Shown: positions 55,054-62,336 of the stretch, piece after piece
Position numbering within the stretch: position 1 is the stretch's first letter
Layout of the letters: each line of letters starts with the position of its first letter
Assembly (NCBI GenBank): GCA_964215915.1
Contig: CAXPEB010000021.1
Coordinates: 1 to 64,000 of the forward strand
Reading direction: 5' to 3'
DNA from: UBA8524 sp964215915
GTDB taxonomy: Bacteria > Bacteroidota > Bacteroidia > UBA8524
DNA: 64,000 nucleotides
Program-made: the position numbers and the translations under genes
The notes under the pieces: generated by a model
Told to the model about the DNA's origin: nothing
The model's database searches: none
Seen by the model: only the letters and a program-made list of their open reading frames with translations

Positions 55054-55061
55054 CAAAGATA
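55054..55061 (-). promoter_or_regulatory. -7 box directly before the GHMP kinase
   Basis: The minus strand reads TATCTTTG, ending 4 nt before the ATG; it could give a leaderless transcript in addition to read-through from the upstream operon. Confidence 0.5.
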
Positions 55062-55122
55062 CGCGTGGTCAAAGGAATTGAAAGGCTTTTGCCTGTATGA
55101 ATCGGTGTTGGTCTGACAGAAA

Positions 55123-56181
55123 CTAATCGTGTCTCATTTGTTCCACCGCCTGGCGAAACTTCTTCACATCTTCGTTTTGCGGGGTGGCCAGTTCATAGAT
55201 CCGCACAATGTATTCGGCACGAGCCAGGTCGTTGGCTTCAATGGCCTGTCCGGCATAGGAGTAACAGGCCAGTCCGATAAAACCCAATACCCTTTCAAAC
55301 ATCACATCGTCCTTTTTCATGGCATGAAGGGCAAGGATCTCCTGTTCCCACCATTTCAGGTCTTTATTCCCGAAACTCTGGTAAAATTTACGCTTCAGCA
55401 GTTGCTCGCGCATCATTTCCTCCTGGGAAACCTTTACCCGCTTCGATTCGTATCCGCTGACCGAATCCGTAACCAGGAAATCAAAACCATCACGCAGAAC
55501 TCCCGGGTTAGGGAATTCGTGCGGTCCTTCCCATTCCACCAGGTAGTGCGGCATGGCCCGCTTACCCAGGGATGTTTCAAAGGAAACGAGGTCGGCGTAG
55601 TTCATATCACGTATTCCGGCAAAACCGAGGAGGGCCGGTCCGTCTGTACGGTTCAAGGCATACACCCCTCCGATATAGATCACCTGCGTCACCCGGGCAT
55701 TCACATCGGCATAATGCACCGCTACCTTGGCTCCGCCGGAGAACCCGAGCAGCCTAACCCGGTCTTCGGTCCGGAATCTTCCCTGTATATCGGCAATCAG
55801 GCGTGTGAGGGCAGCATCTGTTTCCGGGAAGTTCATTCCATTTTTTACGGTGTTGCCGCCAACCAGGATGAAGCCATATTCTTCTGCCAGCTCATGGTAA
55901 AGCTGAACCGGTACCTGTCCGTTTCCCTGCGGGTCAAGGCAGTAGAGTACCGGAACCGTTTCCATACTGTCAAGTGCGGTAGGAAGGTAAATGGCGAAAC
56001 TTTCGTTCCCGTTGCTGCGATAAGGCACCTGGGTGAGAACCTTTCCCCGGGGCAGGGTGTCATTTTCTTTTCTGACGACCGGTTTCGGTTGTTCCGGTGA
56101 TTCCTTTTCGTTTTCATTTCGGCCTTCGCTACAGGCGGAAAGCAGGATGAGAGCAATGAGGCAGAGACGGAATCCTTTCAT
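55123..56181 (-). CDS. Alpha/beta-hydrolase-fold lipoprotein
   Basis: The 352-residue product has a lipobox (ILLSAC, Cys17) and an esterase-like alpha/beta-hydrolase domain at about 50-240 with the nucleophile elbow LLGFSGGAK (Ser in GFSGG) and a candidate His in EGPHEFP. About 100 C-terminal residues are helical and lack a known domain. The substrate is unknown. Its ATG overlaps the HMG-CoA reductase stop by 4 nt (ATGA), so it is translated with the mevalonate operon although it is an exported protein. Confidence 0.8.
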   Translation of the reverse strand: MKGFRLCLIALILLSACSEGRNENEKESPEQPKPVVRKENDTLPRGKVLTQVPYRSNGNESFAIYLPTALDSMETVPVLYCLDPQGNGQVPVQLYHELAEEYGFILVGGNTVKNGMNFPETDAALTRLIADIQGRFRTEDRVRLLGFSGGAKVAVHYADVNARVTQVIYIGGVYALNRTDGPALLGFAGIRDMNYADLVSFETSLGKRAMPHYLVEWEGPHEFPNPGVLRDGFDFLVTDSVSGYESKRVKVSQEEMMREQLLKRKFYQSFGNKDLKWWEQEILALHAMKKDDVMFERVLGFIGLACYSYAGQAIEANDLARAEYIVRIYELATPQNEDVKKFRQAVEQMRHD

Positions 56182-57560
56182 TTTTTGAGTTCTTCCAGGC
56201 TGTTTACACCCCTAAGTTCGCAGAAAAGTTGCACAACCTTGGAATGCGATACGGTATCCGTTTCAAAATATTTTACGATATGCCGCCTTTCTTCATCCGT
56301 AGCTTCCAACTGGTTCAGAATGTTCAGCAGGTGCATCTTCATATGCCCTTTCTGAATACCTGAGGTTACCAGGGAACGCAGAGCGGAGAAGTTTTGGGCC
56401 AGGCCTACCACGGCCGTGATTCCCATCAGTTTTTCCGCATTCGGGTTACCCAACAGATCAAGCCCGAAACGTACCATAGGATGCAGGGAAGTTATTCCCC
56501 CAACGGTACCAAGACTCAACGGCACTTCGATCCAGAAGGTGAAGATCCCGTCTTCTACTTTTACGTCGGTAAGGCTGCGGTATTTGCCGCTTCTGGAGGC
56601 ATAGGCATGGGCACAGGCCTCCACGGCACGAAAGTCGTTTCCGGTAGCAATGATCACCGAATCGATCCCGTTCATAACCCCTTTGTTATGCGTGGTAGCC
56701 CGGTAGGGTTCAATACGGGCAATATGAACAGCCTTTTCGAATTTGTCGACAAACTCCTGCCAGCTGTATTCTTTTTTGTCGTCTTCCAGCATCTCCACCG
56801 GGCAACTCACTTCGGCCCGCACCAGGCATTCCGGGGTATAATTGGAAAGGATACACATGATCACCTGCAGGTTCTTTTCCTTGTCGGTGAACAGTTCCGA
56901 GTTTTCAATCTCTCTTTTGAAAGTGCGTGCAAACTGCTCCAGGCAGGAGTTGATGAAGTTGGCTCCCATGGAATCGCAGGTTTCGAAGGTCGCCTGCAGC
57001 TGGTAATAGTTGGGCTCTTCAAAGGTTTTATTGATGAGCAGGATGTCTTTGATCCCTCCGCCACGTGCCCGCATGTTCCGGGTCAGGTCTTCGGTTTCGG
57101 TAAACAGTTTTTCCTTGATATGGGATTCGAAAAAGCGGTGCAGCTTGTCGTAGTCTCCCCAGTAGGCAAAATGCACATGGCCCACCTTGGTGGTGCTGAT
57201 GATCCGGGTTTTGAACCCACCACGATTCAGCCAGAAGTTGGCGGCTTTGGCAGCAGCAGCCACCACCGAGCTTTCCTCTATCGCCATGGGAATGGTATAA
57301 AGCCGGTCGTCGATGCGGAAATTGGGTGCCACCCCGATTGGCAGGTAATAGTTGCTGATGGTATTTTCTATAAACTCGTCATGCAGTTTTTGCAGACCGG
57401 CATCGCTGTTCCAGTAGGTGCTCAGCAGGGTATAGGCCCTTTCCGGATCTTCGAAGTGGTTACACAACCATTCCACTTTGGCTTCTTTCGACCATTTACT
57501 GAAACCGCTCACGGAATCCATAGGCTTGTTCAGCGGGTTGGGCTTTTTGTAATCTGTCAT
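56178..57560 (-). CDS. mvaA: Hydroxymethylglutaryl-CoA reductase
   Basis: HMG-CoA reductase makes mevalonate from HMG-CoA, the committed step of the mevalonate route to isoprenoids. The 460-residue protein has the class II-like motifs: PMAIEESSVVAAAAKAA (catalytic Glu near 95-96), CDSMGANFIN, the catalytic Lys in TTHNKGVMNG, LGTVGGIT, and the C-terminal His in IQKGHMKMH. It is longer than Pseudomonas mevalonii MvaA (about 430). Cofactor preference (NADH or NADPH) is not readable. It lies 12 nt after the IPP isomerase gene and overlaps the hydrolase lipoprotein gene. Confidence 0.95.
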   Translation of the reverse strand: MTDYKKPNPLNKPMDSVSGFSKWSKEAKVEWLCNHFEDPERAYTLLSTYWNSDAGLQKLHDEFIENTISNYYLPIGVAPNFRIDDRLYTIPMAIEESSVVAAAAKAANFWLNRGGFKTRIISTTKVGHVHFAYWGDYDKLHRFFESHIKEKLFTETEDLTRNMRARGGGIKDILLINKTFEEPNYYQLQATFETCDSMGANFINSCLEQFARTFKREIENSELFTDKEKNLQVIMCILSNYTPECLVRAEVSCPVEMLEDDKKEYSWQEFVDKFEKAVHIARIEPYRATTHNKGVMNGIDSVIIATGNDFRAVEACAHAYASRSGKYRSLTDVKVEDGIFTFWIEVPLSLGTVGGITSLHPMVRFGLDLLGNPNAEKLMGITAVVGLAQNFSALRSLVTSGIQKGHMKMHLLNILNQLEATDEERRHIVKYFETDTVSHSKVVQLFCELRGVNSLEELKK

Positions 57561-57572
57561 GCGTAGGTAAAC

Positions 57573-58589
57573 TTAACGGAGTCTGAGGTAGGCCTGAGCC
57601 AACTCAAATCCACGGATTTGTTCTTCCAGATAAAGTTGAAGGGTTTCATAACTGTCGCGGGCATGCCTGAGCAGGGAAGAGGCCTGTCCGTATACCGCGT
57701 TCAGGGAACTTTTTTCCAGCAGGTAATAGCCATCGAGGTAGTCGCTGACCCCCCCAGAGAGGATGATCTGACGTACCTGCAGGTATTCGTTTTCCAGCAA
57801 AGCGTTGATCCATTCCAGCATTTCTTCCGCCGAATGACCAAGATGCGGGATGCCTTTGAACCACTCTTTGCGGTTTTCGTCGGCACGAAGCAGTTCCAGC
57901 AAGGCAAAATTGGTTCCTCCGTTGGCTGCCAGTTCTATAGCTGCCAGGGGTAGTTCCATCAATGCCTTGAGGCTTGCGGGTCCCATTCCCTGTCCAACCT
58001 CCTTCACGATGACGTTTCCGTCAAACAGGTCCAGGCATTCCCGGATGGTGGTGAGGGGTACTTTATTGATGCGGTCGCCTTCCGGCTGAAGCCATTCCTG
58101 CAGGGGGTTGATATGGATGATGAGCCCGTCGGCTTCCAGTTTTTTTACCAGTTCGCGGATCTTTCCGGATTGATTCTCTTTCAGCAGATGCTCGACCTGG
58201 GCAATACCCAGGTTGGCATAAAAGGCCTGATCTTCCCCGATGACTTCGCGCAAGCGGAAATCCGGCAGGTGTGTGTCGTCATTCAGGATGATGCGGCAAC
58301 TGCCCAGTCCCATACCAAACCCAAACTCCTTTGCTGCTTTGGCCAGGTTCCGGTTTATGGTCCCCGCTTCCCGGGTGCCTCCCGTCATGCTGGAAACCCA
58401 GAGAGGAAAGCGAAAGGTTTTTCCCAGAAACAGGCGGGGGATCACTGAGCCAGGACGGGGGTGTGCCGATAATACCGGCTCGTAATAAAAGCGCGGATCA
58501 AGGTCGCCACCCGCTACCCGCGAAACAAATGCGAGGTCGATGTGGTCTTTTTTTCGGTCCGAAGTTTTTCCGAGTTCGAGATGATTCAA
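57573..58589 (-). CDS. fni: Type 2 isopentenyl-diphosphate delta-isomerase
   Basis: The type 2 isomerase uses reduced FMN to interconvert isopentenyl and dimethylallyl diphosphate. The 338-residue TIM-barrel protein shows the N-terminal RKKDHIDLAF motif, the FMN-binding SSMTGGT segment, GMGLGSCR, HINPLQEWLQPEGDR and VKEVGQGMG. It starts with TTG (58589); there is no nearby in-frame ATG or GTG, and the RKKDHI motif is only 12 residues in, so the start is well defined though unusual. It is the first gene of the mevalonate operon, behind a TACCTTTG box. Confidence 0.95.
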   Translation of the reverse strand: MNHLELGKTSDRKKDHIDLAFVSRVAGGDLDPRFYYEPVLSAHPRPGSVIPRLFLGKTFRFPLWVSSMTGGTREAGTINRNLAKAAKEFGFGMGLGSCRIILNDDTHLPDFRLREVIGEDQAFYANLGIAQVEHLLKENQSGKIRELVKKLEADGLIIHINPLQEWLQPEGDRINKVPLTTIRECLDLFDGNVIVKEVGQGMGPASLKALMELPLAAIELAANGGTNFALLELLRADENRKEWFKGIPHLGHSAEEMLEWINALLENEYLQVRQIILSGGVSDYLDGYYLLEKSSLNAVYGQASSLLRHARDSYETLQLYLEEQIRGFELAQAYLRLR

Positions 58590-58648
58590 GAGTGCACTAT
58601 TTTCCTGCTAACCGGCAAAGTTTCAAAATGTTCGTCTGTCCGGCCAGG

Positions 58649-58656
58649 CAAAGGTA
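58649..58656 (-). promoter_or_regulatory. -7 box for the mevalonate operon
   Basis: The minus strand reads TACCTTTG (TAnnTTTG), 59 nt before the fni TTG start, in the region divergent from the protease gene. Confidence 0.55.
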
Positions 58657-58714
58657 AGGCAATTGCCCCGAATTAAATTTCCCGCGACCGTTTACCTGTG
58701 GCCCTTGTGGGAGT

Positions 58715-58745
58715 ATGTAAGGCTGTTCGAAAGAATGTATACTTG
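58715..58745 (+). promoter_or_regulatory. Promoter for the trypsin-like protease gene
   Basis: TTG (58715-58717), a 20-nt spacer and TATACTTG (58738-58745, one mismatch) match the Bacteroidota consensus, 17 nt before the ATG. Confidence 0.55.
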
Positions 58746-58762
58746 TACTAAAGCAGAAAAAA

Positions 58763-60274
58763 ATGAAACAGCTGATTTTAACCTTGGCCTTTGCCGTAGC
58801 CTTTGCGGGAGTGAAGGCACAGAAAACTCCCGACATGCTGGAGAAGGTCATCTCCTCCGTGGTAACGGTGGCCGTTTACAAAACAAGCGACACCAAGCAG
58901 GCTCTGGGTTTCCGGGGTAATGCCGACAAAGCCTACGAACGCATCCTGGATCTTAGCGGTTCCAAAAGCAGTGGGTCTGGTTTTGTGATTGAACGAAACG
59001 GAAAAAAATACGTGATCACCAATGCACACGTAGTGGAAAATGCCAGCGATCAAAGCGGCGCCTTGTACGTGTTCTCGATCAACCGTAGCAAATATGCCGT
59101 AAAGATTGTCGGTGGCGATAGCTTCTACGATCTGGCCGTACTTGAGTTTATCGACAAGCCCGGAAGCGAGATCGAAACCGTGGAATTCCGCGGAGATGAG
59201 GCTCGTGTGGGAGAAAAAGTCTTTGCCGTGGGGAACCCGCTGGGAGAATATCCTTATACGGTGACTGACGGGATCGTCAGTGCCAAGAACCGGGTAAGAG
59301 GAGGTGTAACCGGCAAGTTCGGTTTTCTCCAGACTACGGCTACCGTAATCTGGGGCAACAGCGGCGGCCCTCTGGTAGATGAGCAGGGAAGGGTGCTGGG
59401 AATCAATTCCCAGATCGCTTTTGCCAATCGCGGAGATGCCTCAATCTGGCAACCTCAGATCAATTTTGCCCTGGAGGCCGGTATCAGCACGCGCCTCATT
59501 AACGATATCCTGAATAACGCCGGTCTCGTAAAACGGGCCTGGGTTGGCGTAGAGGTAATCCAGCAATACGAATACAACAGCTACCTGGCCATGTACGGCA
59601 TGCCCTGGGTGCAGAAGGACAGCCTTCCTGTTATCAAAAACATGGTGCCGGGATCACCGGCAGCCACTGCACTGGCAGGGAAAAAAGGTGCCCTCATCCT
59701 GGCGGTGAATGGAGTAGCTGTTCGCAATGTGGAAGAAGTCCTGGGTGAATTTGAAAAAGTACAGGCCGGTTCCACACTGAAACTGAAGATCAGCCTCAAT
59801 GGTTTGAAACAGGAGATCAGTATCAAAACCGGGGAACTAAGTACCCGGAACCTCGAAGATCTGGCGAAACATGTGGTGAAGGAAAACCTCGGAGGTTTGC
59901 TGACTACCGATGGAGAAGCCGTTATCATCAAAGGCGAGGAAAAACAGCAACAGCAACGTCAGGAAGAGAATAAGGATAACCCGGACGAGCGTCGCCGTCG
60001 TGAGCAGAACCTGCGTTACCGCGGGGCAATGAAAGAGACCCAGGTGAACGAGCGTGAAGAATACAAAGTTGTTGCCGGTGGCATCGAAACACAAAGTTTC
60101 AGTTCCATCTGGAGAGTAAATAAAATGAGTGATCTCGGTGCGGCATTCCGCCTATCCGGACTGGCCGGTGTTTTCAATGTTTACGTGGCAGATCCATACG
60201 GAGGCGACCCGAAAGCCGTGCAGATCAACCCCTCCGGGTCGGAGCAGATTTATCAGAAGACCCTTTGGTATTAA
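58763..60274 (+). CDS. Exported trypsin-like (S1C, DegP-like) serine protease with Gln/Arg-rich linker
   Basis: The 503-residue periplasmic protein has a signal peptide (to VKAQ, 20) and a chymotrypsin-fold domain with the catalytic triad His89 (TNAHVV), Asp123 (DLAVLE) and Ser200 (GNSGGP). A PDZ-like domain follows at about 265-365 (GSPAATALAGKKGALILAVNG). Beyond it lie a Gln/Glu/Arg-rich linker (about 392-420) and a beta-rich C-terminal domain of about 75 residues that DegP lacks. It probably degrades or processes misfolded envelope proteins. The gene stands alone, between the mevalonate operon (divergent) and a terminator. Confidence 0.9.
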   Translation: MKQLILTLAFAVAFAGVKAQKTPDMLEKVISSVVTVAVYKTSDTKQALGFRGNADKAYERILDLSGSKSSGSGFVIERNGKKYVITNAHVVENASDQSGALYVFSINRSKYAVKIVGGDSFYDLAVLEFIDKPGSEIETVEFRGDEARVGEKVFAVGNPLGEYPYTVTDGIVSAKNRVRGGVTGKFGFLQTTATVIWGNSGGPLVDEQGRVLGINSQIAFANRGDASIWQPQINFALEAGISTRLINDILNNAGLVKRAWVGVEVIQQYEYNSYLAMYGMPWVQKDSLPVIKNMVPGSPAATALAGKKGALILAVNGVAVRNVEEVLGEFEKVQAGSTLKLKISLNGLKQEISIKTGELSTRNLEDLAKHVVKENLGGLLTTDGEAVIIKGEEKQQQQRQEENKDNPDERRRREQNLRYRGAMKETQVNEREEYKVVAGGIETQSFSSIWRVNKMSDLGAAFRLSGLAGVFNVYVADPYGGDPKAVQINPSGSEQIYQKTLWY

Positions 60275-60303
60275 AATCATAGCTGTAGTGTGAGAATAAT
60301 AAG

Positions 60304-60332
60304 GAGCTTCCCGGAAGGGAGGCTCTTTTTTT
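60304..60332 (+). terminator. Terminator after the protease gene
   Basis: GAGC-T-TCCC pairs with GGGA-G-GCTC (one G-U pair) around a GGAA loop and is followed by seven T residues. Confidence 0.88.
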
Positions 60333-60343
60333 GGGGGGGTCTT

Positions 60344-60361
60344 GGTTTTGGGTATTGGGTT
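60344..60361. repeat. 18-bp G/T-rich repeat, copy 1
   Basis: GGTTTTGGGTATTGGGTT occurs here and again at 60518-60535. Its reverse complement resembles the AACC-AATACC-like stretches at about 60787-60812 and 62303-62331. Confidence 0.75.
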
Positions 60362-60394
60362 TTTGCAGTTCAAATCAACTGTTTCTCTTCCGGA

Positions 60395-60490
60395 GCCCTA
60401 CGCAGGTAAGGGGAGAACTATCCCCCTCTGGAGGCTTGTCTGCCGGAACCTCGTGCAGGCAGGGGCGGACTATCTCCCCCTTTGGAGGGG
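60395..60490. repeat. Degenerate 53-bp tandem repeat, two units
   Basis: The second unit repeats the first with offset 53: GCAGGTAAGGGGAGAACTAT against GCAGGCAGGGGCGGACTAT, then TCCCCCTCTGGAGG against CTCCCCCTTTGGAGG. Confidence 0.65.
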
Positions 60491-60517
60491 GCGGGGGGAG
60501 GATTTTTCGAGGTAATC

Positions 60518-60535
60518 GGTTTTGGGTATTGGGTT
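60518..60535. repeat. 18-bp G/T-rich repeat, copy 2
   Basis: This is an identical second copy of the sequence at 60344-60361, in the same direction and 174 bp downstream. Confidence 0.75.
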
Positions 60536-60755
60536 CTGGCCCTTCAATGCGCATGTTTTCCGCTGATCTCGCTGAAACTAGCAGGAAAGAAACAGCGTTT
60601 TGTCAAACGCGATCACCTCAAAACGAATTGTGCGGAAAAGGGATCAGGAGATAGTGGTATTGTTGGCGTTATGGCCGTTTGCCCGTCCAAACAGCAATTA
60701 AGATCAGTAAACTACCTTCTTTCAGGGCACATCCTGTCGTATTCCTGCCAATGCC

Positions 60756-60812
60756 AAGAGCCAATGGCCTATCCATATCAGAACAAGGACCCAAAACCTA
60801 ATACCAGGAACC
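60756..60812. repeat. Direct repeat, left copy
   Basis: The 14-bp core AAGAGCCAATGGCC, followed by ATCCATA-CAGAACAAG and an AC-rich tail, matches 62269-62331. The two copies bracket the membrane protein gene. Confidence 0.7.
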
Positions 60813-60865
60813 AGCATGAATTTGGCTCTTTTTATCCGGAAGAATTACCTTTCCGTGTCTGTATA

Positions 60866-62224
60866 GTGAAATCAAAAGGCATTGCCTTGAACCCAAAACT
60901 CCGATCTCCGTTCGTTACGTCCCTGGTCTGGACACTGTCCTCCCTGGCGCTGGCTTTTGTCTTTTTTTCACTCTGGATGAATGCCTGGGCTGTTATTCTC
61001 CGGGGTGTCTATCTCTCGCACGAGTACCGTTTCGGTTTATGGGAAAATGAGGTCTGGTGGTTACGCTGGTTTGTAGCGATATTCTTGCTCCAGTTTGCCG
61101 GTACGTTGATGCATTTTGTACTTCATGTTGGAAAACCAGGTGGAGGCCCGCTCTATCGGAATATCTATTCCCATTTCCGCATACTTCCCGTGCACCTCAT
61201 GTTTCTGTTCCGTTTTGCCGGTTTGGGACTTATCCTCTTGTGCAGTCTGGGTTTATGGCAGTTTGAAGACTTTGTTGGGTTTGCGTTCTGGATATTTCTG
61301 TTGATCCTCCTTCACGGATGGCTGGATTCATTCCTCTATCTACAATGGAAGAAAAGGGTACAATCCCGCGTATTGCGTTTAGGAATATTAGGGTTTTATC
61401 TATTTGCAGGCTTTTGGATCAGTCTTTACCAAACACCGGCTGAGGCTTCACTCTATTCTACCATACGCCAGGATACCTGGTTCAGGGTAGACCGGTATTA
61501 TCCTGTTGCAGACCTGTCCGACTGTTCATATGGAAAAAAAGCAGGTTTTGTAGAGTTGGATATTGGGATGGACCGATATACGGACGAACCGAGAATGCGC
61601 TATTTCTGGGAAAAGAAGGAATTTGACCCCGATACCCTAAGTGTTAGGGTATGGCTGGAGAAAAGGTCTAACCCTCCGGTAATTCTGATCGGCATGGATT
61701 CCTCTTTATCCTGGAAGCAGTTGTCGGATGTGGAAGCGATATTGGCCGGTGCGGGAATCAGGGAGGTTATGTATAAATCCACCTTCTACTTTGCCGGTTA
61801 TTTTGATTGCGGTGTATACCGTCGTTTGCAATACCCTATGCCTTATGGAGCGTTTGGAGAACTGGTTGAGACGCCACCGTCACCGATAGATGAAGAATCG
61901 ATACGAGAACAAAACCCACTGCTGATAAAACTGAATCGCTACGGACAGATACTGGATTCATCGGGAACACCGGTTGACACATCCTATTTATCTTCTTTTC
62001 TCAGAACCCAAACAAACCCCAATAAGGTTGTCGTACTTCAAGATATCGATCCGGAAATGAAAGCCTATCAGTTTGTACGGTTCTGGATGGAGCTACAGCG
62101 TGTGATGAAATATTACCGGGAAAGTCTTTCTACCCAAGAAAAAGGAGGGCGAAAGATTATTATCTGTCATGCTCCCGAGATCCGCCGCGGAACGGACAGC
62201 GGTTTTTTCAGAGAACCGTATTAA
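60866..62224 (+). CDS. Membrane protein with five helices and two ExbD/TolR-like periplasmic domains
   Basis: I do not know this architecture. The 452-residue protein has hydrophobic helices at about 18-45, 64-87, 105-130, 136-158 and 168-188. The soluble part contains two segments like the ExbD/TolR periplasmic fold: about 257-305 (VILIGMDSSLSWKQLSDVEAI, then LAGAGIREVMYKS), and about 350-420 (LLIKLNRYGQILDSSGTPV, then VVVLQDIDPEMKAYQFVRFW). ExbD normally has one helix and one such domain. The frame is open upstream to 60482, but that part lies in repeats, so GTG 60866, close behind a TACCTTTC box, is preferred. No ExbB or TonB gene is near. It is bracketed by direct repeats. Confidence 0.62.
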   Translation: MKSKGIALNPKLRSPFVTSLVWTLSSLALAFVFFSLWMNAWAVILRGVYLSHEYRFGLWENEVWWLRWFVAIFLLQFAGTLMHFVLHVGKPGGGPLYRNIYSHFRILPVHLMFLFRFAGLGLILLCSLGLWQFEDFVGFAFWIFLLILLHGWLDSFLYLQWKKRVQSRVLRLGILGFYLFAGFWISLYQTPAEASLYSTIRQDTWFRVDRYYPVADLSDCSYGKKAGFVELDIGMDRYTDEPRMRYFWEKKEFDPDTLSVRVWLEKRSNPPVILIGMDSSLSWKQLSDVEAILAGAGIREVMYKSTFYFAGYFDCGVYRRLQYPMPYGAFGELVETPPSPIDEESIREQNPLLIKLNRYGQILDSSGTPVDTSYLSSFLRTQTNPNKVVVLQDIDPEMKAYQFVRFWMELQRVMKYYRESLSTQEKGGRKIIICHAPEIRRGTDSGFFREPY

Positions 62225-62268
62225 ACACTATTAATGGTAGTCAACCATTTAGGACTGGTCCTGCTACC

Positions 62269-62331
62269 AAGAGCCAATGGCCAATTGCTCATCCATACCA
62301 GAACAAGACACAAGAACCCAACACCCGTAAC
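62269..62331. repeat. Direct repeat, right copy
   Basis: It begins with AAGAGCCAATGGCC and continues with ATCCATACCAGAACAAG and an AC-rich AACCCAACACC-like tail, matching 60756-60812 with a short insertion (AATTGCTC) after the core. Confidence 0.7.
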
Positions 62332-62336
62332 CCCAT

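Larger units (their letters stand above)
60275..60865. other. 591-bp repeat-bearing non-coding region
   Basis: After the protease terminator this stretch contains a GGTTTTGGGTATTGGGTT repeat twice (60344-60361, 60518-60535), a degenerate 53-bp tandem repeat (60395-60490), and a left copy of a direct repeat (60756-60812) found again at 62269-62331. The plus-strand frame through it is open and continuous with the downstream gene, but no domain is seen in it and it crosses the repeats, so I treat it as non-coding. Confidence 0.55.

Noticed and set aside
55129..56100. 323-codon open frame opposite the hydrolase lipoprotein
   Set aside because: It is the antisense of a gene with a lipobox and GFSGG motif, and has no recognisable family.
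56394..57566. 390-codon open frame on the plus strand opposite HMG-CoA reductase
   Set aside because: It is antisense to a gene with full catalytic motifs, shows no domain, and mirrors the codon bias of the real gene.
60482..60865. N-terminal extension of the ExbD-like gene upstream of GTG 60866
   Set aside because: It runs through three repeat units, has no domain or signal, and is separated from the gene body by a promoter-like box.
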